Source: Streptococcus pneumoniae (GTDB lineage: Bacteria; Bacillota; Bacilli; Lactobacillales; Streptococcaceae). Taken from it: a DNA stretch of 64,000 bases. The stretch is from the NCBI GenBank assembly GCA_040719455.1, contig JBFDTN010000001.1, forward strand, positions 1,459,501 to 1,523,500, written 5' to 3'. Of this stretch, positions 41,341 to 50,624 are shown piece after piece. The position numbers and the translations under genes are program-made. The notes under the pieces were generated by a model. It was not told where the DNA came from, did no database searches, and saw only the letters and a list, made by a program, of their open reading frames with translations. Position 1 is the first letter of the stretch, and every line of letters begins with the position of its first letter.

Positions 41341-43092
41341 CTAAAAGTTAAACATATCCACCATCCGCAAAGTGAGCATTTGCAGATAACTTCTATCTTT
41401 TTTATAAGTTTCCAAGCTCTCTTTCAGCAAGCTTAACTCATCTGTAATAATGCCATTGACGCCTAGATGGAGCGAGCGCTCGATCGTCTCCTCATCATTC
41501 ACAGTCCAATCATAAACCTCTTTCTGACTGAAGAGGGCTTTCAATATGAAATTTTCATCTAATGTCGAGTATTCCATGGTGTAGCCGGTCGCACTTGTCT
41601 GCGGAAAGATGGTATTATAAGGCAGGATAAAAAAGACAGGAATCTGATACGGACTCTCTAGGACAGACTCCACCACATGGTAGTCAAGAGAGTGCATTTG
41701 GTGCCCTTTTTCTTCGATGATTTTGCCGTATTTTTCTAAAAATCGCTTCATCATCTCTGGTGAATCCTTGGGACTGGTCTTGATTTCAATCAAAAGTTTT
41801 TGACCGAGTTCGTCCGCACGCTCAAGATAAGCCTCAAAACTTGGAATCTTTGCCTGATGTCCATTTTCAGAAACTTCTAACGCTGTCAGCTCTGCCAAGG
41901 TAAAATCTTGCGGACGACCATCAACACCAGCTAGCTCTTTCAAATTGGCATCGTGCATCATGACAAACTCATGATCCTTGGTTTCTTGGATATCCATCTC
42001 AATCAAGTCGGGCTTGAGTTTTGCGGTCAACTCTAAAGCTTCAAGCGTATTTTGCACACCATTTGCCTGATCGACCCCGCGATGGGAGATGGTCAAGGGC
42101 ATTTTTTCCGTTGGAAATTGCAGGTAAATCACGGCTTGCAGAGTGAAAATCCCAGCTGACATTGTTAGAATAGCTATTAGACGCACAAGCCTCGGACGGC
42201 GATACTTCTCCTGCCTACGTCCTTCCTCATAAGAGAATGCTACAAATGCCAAAAGAAAATAAACCAAAACAGCATAATAGCAAAATTCAAGAAATACATA
42301 GTTGGCGACCGCTGCATAAAATGAAATAGCATTATCCAGCTGATCTGCAAAGGATTGAGTCACTATCACCATAAATATAACTAGCGAACACAAAATCGTT
42401 ACTTTCATCGTCAGCCACATCAAACGCCACATAGAGCGCCAGAACTTCCGATGAGTCTTAGCGACGCTGTATGCAATCGCTTCTCGTACAGTTCTCCCCT
42501 CGCAAAATATCTGTGGCAGCGTAAACATTAAACGTGTACTAAGCCAAAAGGCGAGAATTGAAAATGCTAGCAAAAGCAAGGCAACCCAAGAATTTCGACT
42601 GATGTATTCCAAAATAAACTCAGGAATCAAGAGTTTATTGAGATAATAAATCTTCAGAATCCGTCTCAAAAAAGGAAAGAGACCACTGGCATAAAGGAGG
42701 ACAAAGAGAATCTTACTAAGTCTAGCTTGCTTTAGCACGCGCAAACTTTCTTGCGCCGTTGCCCGTAAAAAAGCAGGAAGCGTCTCATGACCTTTCACCC
42801 ATAGCTCATGAATCCCTACCACAATCGTCCCCATTTGCCAGTACACAAGAAGAAGATTGAGCAGAAACACCAGCAGTAAAGCAAGAGCCACCAAGGGAGA
42901 GGCAAGCATCACAGCTACTGCATTTGTGTAAGACAGATACAAAAAGCCCGTTTGCTGGAGTAAAAAGTCTGACACCAAGGAACTAAAGGGAATCCAAATC
43001 CCTTCCATAAATAGAAAGAGTAGGAAAAAGAGGACTAAAACCTTATCAAACTGGCGATAAAGAGTTTCTAGGACTGGCCTTTTCTTACGCAT
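41341..43092 (-). CDS. Membrane-anchored glycerophosphodiester phosphodiesterase
   Basis: A 583-residue two-part protein. Residues 1-330 form about eight transmembrane helices (GDPD membrane domain). From about 335 the catalytic domain begins ISHRGVDQANGVQNTLEAL, with metal ligands in EMDIQETKD and MHDANLKELAG and a late IEIKTS strand. It would cleave glycerophosphodiesters or modify lipid-derived polymers at the membrane. Its first eight bases overlap the exonuclease gene, so the two are coupled. Confidence 0.9.
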   Translation of the reverse strand: MRKKRPVLETLYRQFDKVLVLFFLLFLFMEGIWIPFSSLVSDFLLQQTGFLYLSYTNAVAVMLASPLVALALLLVFLLNLLLVYWQMGTIVVGIHELWVKGHETLPAFLRATAQESLRVLKQARLSKILFVLLYASGLFPFLRRILKIYYLNKLLIPEFILEYISRNSWVALLLLAFSILAFWLSTRLMFTLPQIFCEGRTVREAIAYSVAKTHRKFWRSMWRLMWLTMKVTILCSLVIFMVIVTQSFADQLDNAISFYAAVANYVFLEFCYYAVLVYFLLAFVAFSYEEGRRQEKYRRPRLVRLIAILTMSAGIFTLQAVIYLQFPTEKMPLTISHRGVDQANGVQNTLEALELTAKLKPDLIEMDIQETKDHEFVMMHDANLKELAGVDGRPQDFTLAELTALEVSENGHQAKIPSFEAYLERADELGQKLLIEIKTSPKDSPEMMKRFLEKYGKIIEEKGHQMHSLDYHVVESVLESPYQIPVFFILPYNTIFPQTSATGYTMEYSTLDENFILKALFSQKEVYDWTVNDEETIERSLHLGVNGIITDELSLLKESLETYKKDRSYLQMLTLRMVDMFNF

Positions 43093-43687
43093 CGTCTCCT
43101 CCGAAAAAGGCAGAGAGATCTAAGCCATTAAAAGTCCCTTGAAATTCCTCTTCTTGTTCATGAAGCCAAGACTTACTCTCGTCTAGTTCCTTGAACTGTT
43201 CATAGATTTGGGCAGTCATGCGCGCATCTTCTAAGCTATTATGCGCTCGACCTGTCAATCCTAGAAAGCGAGCAACCGTGCTGAGCCGAAGATTGGCAAT
43301 CCCATGCAAATCCTTGCTTCTTCTCGCAAGCGCCTCTTCATATACATCGACACAGTATTGATTAGTAACATCCAAACCATTTTCTAGCAAAATCGGTAAA
43401 TCACTTTTTTGCCCATTATAGCCGATGAGAGGTAGCTCTCCCACAAAATCCTCAAACTCTGCCAAGACTGTCTCTACTCTTGGCGCGTGAAGTAAGTGCT
43501 CCGACGTAATTCCTGTTAATCCATTGATAAAACTCTTTAAGGGAACATCGGTGTGCACATAGCTATCAAATTGCCCAATCTCGACATGCTTGTCCATCTT
43601 GACAGCCGACACTTGAATCAAATGAAAAAATCCTTTATATTCGGTAAATTCCAAGTCAAAGGCGATATAGGTTTCTAACGATTTCAT
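43085..43687 (-). CDS. DnaQ-like 3'-5' exonuclease (DEDDh)
   Basis: A 200-residue exonuclease. Acidic residues are in AFDLEFTE (DxE), NGQKSDLPILLENG (Asp) and AHNSLEDARMTAQIYEQF (HxxxxD). It resembles stand-alone epsilon-like or WYL-type nucleases that trim DNA or RNA. The start is ATG at 43687 after TGGAGG; a longer frame from 43717 is rejected. It overlaps the phosphodiesterase gene and follows rocS by 40 bases. Confidence 0.9.
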   Translation of the reverse strand: MKSLETYIAFDLEFTEYKGFFHLIQVSAVKMDKHVEIGQFDSYVHTDVPLKSFINGLTGITSEHLLHAPRVETVLAEFEDFVGELPLIGYNGQKSDLPILLENGLDVTNQYCVDVYEEALARRSKDLHGIANLRLSTVARFLGLTGRAHNSLEDARMTAQIYEQFKELDESKSWLHEQEEEFQGTFNGLDLSAFFGGDDA

Positions 43688-43727
43688 TTTCCCTCCATAA
43701 TAGAAAAACTGACCCAAAGCCAGTTTT

Positions 43728-44243
43728 TTATCTTCCCAATAAACGCGCCCAAAAGCCTTTATTTTCTTGGGCTTCTACTTTTTTCTTCGCTTCATCTAGC
43801 TCTAACAATAGGACTTCTTGATCATTTTTAGCTTCTGTTACAAGCTGCTGTGCTTGATGGGTGAGCTGCTGCTGTTGATCGAGTTGCTTATCTTTTTCAG
43901 CAATCTGGATATCTTTGATCCGCATTTGCTCATCTTTTTCAGCTAGCTGAGCGTCCTTAACTTTCAGTTGCTCATATAAGCGAGCAATTTCGTCATTTTT
44001 CTCATCAACCAAGATTTCCATCAATTCACGGTGTTGCACATCTTGGCTAACTGGCTCGTCCTCAAAAATGGTCTTTTTGTAATGCTCTTCTAGCTTGATT
44101 AAGCCACTTCTTTTGACCACGGTCACGCCTTTTTCATTTTTTTCGGTATCCTCAGGCGGCAAGGCCTTGACCCGATTGTTGACCGCTTGGCGACTAACCC
44201 CCAAAATATCGGCTAGTTCGCTGACTGTTTTTTCAATCGTCAT
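43728..44243 (-). CDS. rocS: RocS-like chromosome segregation protein (DUF536)
   Basis: A 171-residue protein. The N-terminal helix-turn-helix (TVSELADILGVSRQAVNNRV) is followed by a long coiled coil with KDxQxAEKDxQ repeats (residues 80-155). A C-terminal short amphipathic segment, GFWARLLGR, suits membrane contact. This order matches pneumococcal RocS, which links DNA to the membrane during chromosome segregation. Identity by architecture is strong; function here is inferred. Confidence 0.8.
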   Translation of the reverse strand: MTIEKTVSELADILGVSRQAVNNRVKALPPEDTEKNEKGVTVVKRSGLIKLEEHYKKTIFEDEPVSQDVQHRELMEILVDEKNDEIARLYEQLKVKDAQLAEKDEQMRIKDIQIAEKDKQLDQQQQLTHQAQQLVTEAKNDQEVLLLELDEAKKKVEAQENKGFWARLLGR

Positions 44244-44355
44244 AATATCCTCTGAAACTTTTTCTTGATGTAACTACCTAAATCTTAACATAACAAGGCT
44301 TGACTGTCAAATTTTGCTAGCTTTTATGATACAATAAACCTGCACAATTCGTTAA

Positions 44356-45558
<1,203 letters not shown>

Positions 45559-45598
45559 GAAAACCTTCACCAAGTTTCTCACTCGGTGGAGGTTTTTT
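45559..45598. terminator. Terminator between the flavoprotein gene and azlD
   Basis: AAAACCTTCACC and GGTGGAGGTTTT pair with one mismatch and a wobble, with T6 on the plus strand and A-runs on the other. It probably works both ways. Confidence 0.75.
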
Positions 45599-45920
45599 AG
45601 AATATAAATCGTAAGAAGGCTAGCAAGACCACGCCAAAAATAACACTGCCTAAAAGATTGCGGTAGCGGAAAGCCACATAAAGCGTCGGAATCGCAGCCA
45701 ACAAATCCAAACTCTTAAAGCTTGGGAATTGACCAATTTCCCCCTTTGTTAAGCTCGATAAAATCAAGACAAAGATAATCGTAACGGGCAGAAACTTCAA
45801 AAAACGCATGACAATAGCTGGCAATCCACGGTATTTCACCAAGAGAAACGGTATCACCCGTGGCAACCAAGTCACCAGCGCAGCTAGCAAAATAGCTTGT
45901 AAAATGTAACTATTTCCCAT
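45597..45920 (-). CDS. azlD: AzlD-family branched-chain amino acid export subunit
   Basis: A 107-residue protein with four hydrophobic helices. LPRVIPFLLVKYRGLP near the start is an AzlD hallmark. It pairs with AzlC to export branched-chain amino acids or analogues. It overlaps azlC by 11 bases. Confidence 0.88.
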   Translation of the reverse strand: MGNSYILQAILLAALVTWLPRVIPFLLVKYRGLPAIVMRFLKFLPVTIIFVLILSSLTKGEIGQFPSFKSLDLLAAIPTLYVAFRYRNLLGSVIFGVVLLAFLRFIF

Positions 45921-46605
45921 CTAAAATCACCCCCACAGAACAACCAATCAAGGTCGCAAATAAAACGGCTAGAGCCTGGGACACCAGCATAGTCAAGACA
46001 AAAAAGCTCACCGCCGTCACCAAAAGAATGGTCAAAATCTTTCTCACAGACTCCTTTTTCATCATGACTAAAAATTGCGATGTAAAAATCCCAATAAACA
46101 TCCCCACTAAGGCAAAATCCAGTCCAAACAGTTCAGGATTTGGCAAGAGATTGCCTAACACTGTTCCTAAAACCGTCGCACAGGCCCAAGATAGGTAGCT
46201 GATGAGATTATTTCCCATCATCCAAGTAGCATTTGTCTCCTCACCGTGTAGCTGAGCTCCCAGCAGAACCCCGTAGCTCTCATCGGTCAAGAGAGTTCCA
46301 ATCGCCAGATTTTTCAAAAAGCTGTCTTTTCTGAAAAATGTCGAAGTATGTAGGCTCAGCAGGAAAAATCGGATATTGATGAGAAAGACTGTCAGTGCAA
46401 TATCTGTCACACTGCTATTTAATGCCATCATGGCAATCATGACAAACTGAGCACTCCCTGCATAGACCAAAATACTCATCAAGAGCATTTCAATCGGTGT
46501 CAGATAAGGGGCTGCAATCACGCCACAAGCTAGACCAATTCCAATATATCCCAAGGCAGTCGGCATTCCTGCCTGAATCCCTGCCATCCATTTTTCTTGT
46601 CTCAT
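45910..46605 (-). CDS. azlC: AzlC-family branched-chain amino acid export permease
   Basis: A 231-residue membrane protein with about seven helices. GIQAGMPTALGYIGIGLACG and YAGSAQFVMIAMM are AzlC blocks. The ATG follows a GGAAGGGTT-type site. It is the first gene of the azlC-azlD pair. No local regulator is seen. Confidence 0.9.
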   Translation of the reverse strand: MRQEKWMAGIQAGMPTALGYIGIGLACGVIAAPYLTPIEMLLMSILVYAGSAQFVMIAMMALNSSVTDIALTVFLINIRFFLLSLHTSTFFRKDSFLKNLAIGTLLTDESYGVLLGAQLHGEETNATWMMGNNLISYLSWACATVLGTVLGNLLPNPELFGLDFALVGMFIGIFTSQFLVMMKKESVRKILTILLVTAVSFFVLTMLVSQALAVLFATLIGCSVGVILDGK

Positions 46606-46695
46606 AACCCTTCCTTTTTCTAAAAATTCTCATTTATTATACCACAGAAGAGAAATGCTGAAAAGAAGGTGATCAGACTTTTTAGATGTGAAGTA

Positions 46696-47925
46696 TTAGC
46701 CTCTAGCACTTAAACATAGAGAAATTCCCAAGGTCAAAAGAGCCAAGCCTGCAAATATCACCCAACTAAGCCAAATGCTCGCAAGAGCTAAGCTGGTAAA
46801 CAAGGCAGTTCCCAAAGGCATGGACAAGGTAAAAAGCAACTCTAAAAAACTACCTGTCTGAGCCAAGACATTTGATGGAATCTCTTTCATCAGCATGGCC
46901 TGCAATTTAGGATTGATTTTCCCTGCAAGATAGCTCAGAAAAATAAGCAATAAAAGCGAGATGACAGGCGAGAAAGCAAGAGCATTACTAGTCGCAATGA
47001 GAACCAAAAGCCCTGCTACTATTTTTAAAATCGTATTGAAAGACTGCTTGCTGAAATAATCATTAGGTGTGAGCCCCCCTAAAATCGTCCCAGTAATTGA
47101 GATGACTTGCAGGAGAAAAAGCGATTGGCTGAAAGACAAGCCAAACAAAGGCGCATCTGTAAAAGAAAGCTGATAAATGGGCGTTATACTGCCACCCAAG
47201 GCATTGATCAGAAGGACCGCTAGTAAGAAAAGCTCAAAATTCCCTGTTTTTAATCCTTGAAACACCTTGCGGAGATTGGTGTAAAGCTCCTTAAATTGAC
47301 GAAAGAAGGGTTGGCGGAGTTCTTCTCCTCGGACTTGGTAGGTCAGCTCCTGTCTCATGCCTAGTAAAATCAAGGTCGATGTGAGAAAGGTCGCCGCATT
47401 GACCAAGCTCACCAAGAAGAAGTGATTGTGGCTAATGGAAAGTAACCAGACTCCCAAAGCCTGCCCACCCAAGAGGCTCACCACACTGACCACTTGACGG
47501 AAAGAAAAAGCTTCCATTAAATCTTCTTCTGCCACATGGGTCTGAATCATGGGTAATTTAAGGCCAGAACGATAGGTGGATAGCATATCAGACAGGATAT
47601 TGATGAGGCAAACAGTCGAAAAGGCGAGCCAGCTCACCGATTGGGTCAAAAAAGCAATCAGGATAAAGAGGATTGCCTGCACATAGCCCAAAGCTAGATA
47701 AATCCGCCCCTTGTCCTTGGTCCGATCCGCATACATGGAAATCAAGACATTAAAAATCGTAGGGACAAACGTAATCATCGCTGCAATCCCGATGGCGAGC
47801 TTACGATGATCCATAGAAGAGGCAAATACGATAAAGACCAGATTATAGATGGACGCCCCAAATCCATTGAAGAAGTCTGACAGGGTTAACAGACGGTAAA
47901 AGCGATTGCGTACCAATAATTTCAT
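46696..47925 (-). CDS. MFS transporter
   Basis: A 409-residue, 12-helix major facilitator protein. RFYRLLTLSDFFNGFGASIYN opens helix 1, and the loop MYADRTKDKGR between helices 2 and 3 matches the MFS signature. The start is ATG at 47925, six bases after GAGGAG; the ATG at 47931 touches that site, and a longer frame is rejected. It has its own promoter and lies downstream of the peptide locus. A drug or peptide efflux role is only a guess. Confidence 0.88.
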   Translation of the reverse strand: MKLLVRNRFYRLLTLSDFFNGFGASIYNLVFIVFASSMDHRKLAIGIAAMITFVPTIFNVLISMYADRTKDKGRIYLALGYVQAILFILIAFLTQSVSWLAFSTVCLINILSDMLSTYRSGLKLPMIQTHVAEEDLMEAFSFRQVVSVVSLLGGQALGVWLLSISHNHFFLVSLVNAATFLTSTLILLGMRQELTYQVRGEELRQPFFRQFKELYTNLRKVFQGLKTGNFELFLLAVLLINALGGSITPIYQLSFTDAPLFGLSFSQSLFLLQVISITGTILGGLTPNDYFSKQSFNTILKIVAGLLVLIATSNALAFSPVISLLLLIFLSYLAGKINPKLQAMLMKEIPSNVLAQTGSFLELLFTLSMPLGTALFTSLALASIWLSWVIFAGLALLTLGISLCLSARG

Positions 47926-47961
47926 AAACATCTCCTCGTTTCTATTGATCTGAATGACTTT

Positions 47962-47989
47962 ATTATACGCAAAAAAAGCTCGTTTACAA
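47962..47989 (-). promoter_or_regulatory. Promoter of the MFS gene
   Basis: TTGTAA and TATAAT (47962-47967) are spaced 16 bases apart on the minus strand. It indicates transcription separate from the CPBP gene. Confidence 0.65.
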
Positions 47990-48118
47990 GGGATTTTTAG
48001 TAGGTGGATAACTATCCTCAGTAAGTGGTCACAAAGCAGCTCTAAGTTGCAGAGGAAAATCTTAACTTTTAAATCCCCACCCAATAGCTTTTTTAGCTAT
48101 GTAGCAGTATTTCTCCAC

Positions 48119-48146
48119 AAAAAAGAAAAAGATAGGAAACCCTATC
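48119..48146 (-). terminator. Terminator of the CPBP gene
   Basis: The stem GATAGG/CCTATC overlaps the stop codon and is followed on the minus strand by TTTTTCTTTTTT. Confidence 0.8.
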
Positions 48147-48816
48147 TCATCATCGTCAACTGCAAGAGGGTCACAAAGCTATTCCAAGCAATGTGAAGCA
48201 TTATTGGGTAATAGATGGATTTAGTCTTGCGGTACAAAGCAGCAAACAAGAGACCACCACCTAGATAAATGATAAAACTAGAAAAACTCCAGCCGTGCGG
48301 TAAAACATGCATCAAACTAAAGAGAACAGACGACAAGAGAACATCCAAATAATACTCCTGAAAGGATTTCAAACTCGTCATCAGCAAAGCACGATAGACC
48401 AACTCCTCACAAATAGGTCCAAAAAGGCTGATATTCAAGACAAATTGGATAAAAAAAGCTGTTCCTGATAAGTCTTGAAACAGGAGTTCTCCCCTCGCTT
48501 GATTTTGCGGCAGAGGTAAAAAGAGAGCTGCTAAGTTCCACCAGAGATACATGAGGATAACAGTTCCTACCGTTGCCCCTAAGTAGGAGAACTTCCACTC
48601 AAATCTACAAAATACCCTGCTTTCTCCCATCAAATAGAGCAAACCAATAGCTCCTACGCCTTGTAAAAGGGTTAACAAGAGCCACACGATAAAATAGCCT
48701 GTATCAGATAAAGAGCGTATGAAGGAAAGTGCCATGATTTCCTGCACACCAAACTGAGAAAAGAAAAGCAAAAAAGCAATTCCGCTATATATCATTATTA
48801 GTTTGTGTTTGGTCAT
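48142..48816 (-). CDS. CPBP-family (Abi/CAAX-like) membrane protein, possible immunity protein
   Basis: A 224-residue membrane protein with about six to seven helices. The putative metal site is GPICEELVYRALLMTSL (EExxxR type), SLMHVLPHG and LHIAWNSF. Such proteins often sit beside bacteriocin genes and give self-protection or process peptides. Here it is downstream of a double-glycine peptide gene, across an attenuator-like hairpin. The ATG follows CAAGGAGAAC. The role is inferred from context. Confidence 0.85.
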   Translation of the reverse strand: MTKHKLIMIYSGIAFLLFFSQFGVQEIMALSFIRSLSDTGYFIVWLLLTLLQGVGAIGLLYLMGESRVFCRFEWKFSYLGATVGTVILMYLWWNLAALFLPLPQNQARGELLFQDLSGTAFFIQFVLNISLFGPICEELVYRALLMTSLKSFQEYYLDVLLSSVLFSLMHVLPHGWSFSSFIIYLGGGLLFAALYRKTKSIYYPIMLHIAWNSFVTLLQLTMMR

Positions 48817-48829
48817 AGATAGTTCTCCT

Positions 48830-48900
48830 TGAATAATAAAAAGAAAGAGGAGTAGAATAGTAACTAAAAATATTTAGTAGTTTGTATAAAATTCTACTCC
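48830..48900 (-). terminator. Attenuator-like hairpin between peptide and CPBP genes
   Basis: GGAGTAGAAT (48849-48858) and ATTCTACTCC (48891-48900) pair perfectly and enclose an ACTAAA/TTTAGT stem. On the minus strand TCTTTCTTTTTATT follows. Partial readthrough would give much more peptide than CPBP message. Confidence 0.65.
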
Positions 48901-48948
48901 CCGTTAATTACTATCTCTATCAAATATAAATCATATTTTTGTTAAAAT

Positions 48949-49164
48949 TTACGGATCACGTCTTGTATAATAGCTACTAGGAACATTTCCCCACCATCCA
49001 AAACCATTATACATAGAACTATATTGATTCATAGTAGGCGCGCCCGCCGCTGAACCTACTGCTGCATAGCCTCCTCCAACAACCGGTACACGTTGTCCTC
49101 CCCCAACTTCCATCAATTCCTCTAGTGTCAAGTCCATGACTGCTGCATTTTTTAAATGAAGCAT
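48949..49164 (-). CDS. Double-glycine leader peptide (candidate bacteriocin or signal)
   Basis: A 71-residue precursor. Leader residues 1-23 end LTLEELMEVGGG, fitting the LSxxELxxIxGG consensus at -12, -11, -8, -7, -4, -2 and -1. Cleavage by a PCAT-type exporter would release 48 residues starting QRVPVVGGG. The mature part has no Cys, is Gly/Ala-rich early (GGGYAAVGSAAGAP), Tyr/Trp-rich late (GFGWWGN, SSYY) and ends TRRDP. The start is ATG at 49164, seven bases after AAAGGAG; an ATG at 49170 touches that site. No exporter or modifying enzyme is adjacent. I recognise no named family. Confidence 0.8.
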   Translation of the reverse strand: MLHLKNAAVMDLTLEELMEVGGGQRVPVVGGGYAAVGSAAGAPTMNQYSSMYNGFGWWGNVPSSYYTRRDP

Positions 49165-49235
49165 AACCATGCTCCTTTCTATTTTTAGATAGTCCTCTAT
49201 CCTAGCTAGCATTTGAATGTATCGACTACGATTTT

Positions 49236-49316
49236 AGTATATCACTTCCATAAAGGGATCTTTAAAAATCGCATATTTGATATTTTTTCAGTAAAAATTT
49301 CTTATTTGCGATTTTT
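49236..49316. promoter_or_regulatory. Divergent regulatory region of peptide gene and SHP ORF
   Basis: For the peptide gene (minus), TGATATACT is an extended -10 (49236-49244) with a poor -35. For the SHP ORF (plus), TTGATA (49277-49282) and TCTTAT (49300-49305) are 17 bases apart. AAAAATCGCA (49264-49273) and TGCGATTTTT (49307-49316) form an inverted repeat spanning both promoters. It is a candidate Rgg operator. Confidence 0.5.
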
Positions 49317-49333
49317 TAATCTTGCTGATGTTT

Positions 49334-49411
49334 ATGAGTAAGCGGTTAGTCTATCTACTTTGTGGAATTGTGGCAGATATTATTATCGTATTTCCAGTTA
49401 TATTTTATTAA
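49334..49411 (+). CDS. Putative SHP pheromone precursor (25 residues)
   Basis: A 25-codon ORF too short for usual gene calling. It has a basic start (MSKR), a hydrophobic middle (LVYLLCGIVA) and ends DIIIVFPVIFY. The acidic residue followed by three isoleucines resembles the active part of short hydrophobic peptides sensed by Rgg proteins. It runs tail to tail with the rgg gene and overlaps its last 14 bases, an arrangement known for shp/rgg loci. Weakness: there is no clear ribosome binding site. An alternative ATG at 49328 adds two residues. Confidence 0.55.
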   Translation: MSKRLVYLLCGIVADIIIVFPVIFY

Positions 49412-50264
49412 GCAGGTTTTCGTATTGGGATAATTTTAGAGTCAATAAAGCTAGTAGATGTTCATTTCCTATGACATCCAGAGATTGAATATAGTCTTCA
49501 ATCTCTTTTTTATTTTCACCATTATACTGCAAAAAATAATTCATTTTTTGTAAATACTTCAAAACAATTTGCTCAAACACATCATAGGGTCCAAGCATGT
49601 CTTTTAGCGCCTGCTCAAAAATGCTGACATATTGAAATTGCTTTCTCTCCATCATTTCAGAGATAAGGTTGAGTAGCCCCTGCTTCATATAGAGCTTATT
49701 CTGCAATAAATTACAAAATTCCTCTGATTTTCTAAGCAATTCCTGCCCTAAAAAAAGAAGATCTTGATCAGAGAAAAATGGCATGGTGTTGCAAAAAAGA
49801 TACAGCTCAAACCAGGTCCAGGACTCAATCGCATAGAGATACTCCGTGATAAAGACCTTGTCTGATTCCAGTAAGACATAAGCTGGATCAAGCGAGTGCA
49901 GAGCATTCTTAATAACAATACCATTTAATCGAGCATAGCGATGATTGTCTTCCTGCTCTAGCTTATCCAATAGGACTTTTAGCGAATCCCTATCTTGATA
50001 AGCAAAGGCAGCAACGATTTTTCTTCCCATACGGATATGCTTGGGTTCCCTATAATCGTTTAATTTATGAGCAAACTCATCAAAAGTCATATTGATCCCA
50101 TCAATCGCTAACAGCAAACGATCTGCCGAAAGCATGGACTGACCTAGTTCAAATTTAGATAGTTGCGAGGCAGTTAAAGAGCCTTTCGCCACCTCTTTTT
50201 GCTTGATTCCACGCGCCATGCGTAATTCCTTATAAAATTCTCCTAAATTGATTTTTTCTGTCAT
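49398..50264 (-). CDS. Rgg/GadR/MutR-family regulator
   Basis: A 288-residue cytoplasmic regulator. The N-terminal helix-turn-helix (RMARGIKQKEVAKGSLTASQLSKFELGQ, split here over residues 16-43) is typical of Rgg. The remaining 220 residues are helical, TPR-like, the pheromone-binding part in this family. The ATG follows AGAGGAGAC. It lies directly upstream of the double-glycine peptide gene and overlaps a convergent SHP-like ORF, so I infer a peptide-controlled switch. Confidence 0.88.
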   Translation of the reverse strand: MTEKINLGEFYKELRMARGIKQKEVAKGSLTASQLSKFELGQSMLSADRLLLAIDGINMTFDEFAHKLNDYREPKHIRMGRKIVAAFAYQDRDSLKVLLDKLEQEDNHRYARLNGIVIKNALHSLDPAYVLLESDKVFITEYLYAIESWTWFELYLFCNTMPFFSDQDLLFLGQELLRKSEEFCNLLQNKLYMKQGLLNLISEMMERKQFQYVSIFEQALKDMLGPYDVFEQIVLKYLQKMNYFLQYNGENKKEIEDYIQSLDVIGNEHLLALLTLKLSQYENLLNKI

Positions 50265-50597
50265 GAGAGTCTCCTCTATGTCAATCCTTATTCTTAGAAC
50301 CTGTATTCATAAGTGAAGTAATTCTATTCAGGGCTTACTTTTACTGACTGTAAGCTCTAAGAGTAAAAAAGAAAGAGTGAGAAAAAATGGTGTTGCTACA
50401 TTCTCAATCACTCGCATCCATCTGTCACCAAAATAATCAGCGAAATACAGGCAAATCCCAAGCCTAATGTAACGCATAGATATACCAAATAACACTGTCT
50501 ATGTCTTTAGCTCTCTCAAGTCTTTTCTTTCTACTTTCTGTTTTATTTATTGTATCATAATACTAATTATTTAGACAGAATTTTCCGAAAAATATCT
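50265..50597. other. Intergenic region upstream of rgg
   Basis: Contains the rgg promoter area and an imperfect stem GGGCTTAC/GTAAGCTC (50331-50358). A 26-codon ORF at 50387-50467 is hydrophilic and unlikely to be a pheromone. Nothing else is recognisable. Confidence 0.4.
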
Positions 50598-50622
50598 CCA
50601 AAAAAAGAGCCAACGGCTCTTT
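50598..50622 (-). terminator. Terminator of the tsaB-rimI-tsaD operon
   Basis: AAAGAGCC/GGCTCTTT with a 3-base loop and a T-run on the minus strand, just after tsaD. Confidence 0.88.
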
Positions 50623-50624
50623 CT

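Noticed and set aside
50387..50467. 26-codon ORF upstream of rgg as a second pheromone candidate
   Set aside because: The product is hydrophilic (many Gln, Asn, Ser) with no hydrophobic C-terminus, unlike SHP peptides.
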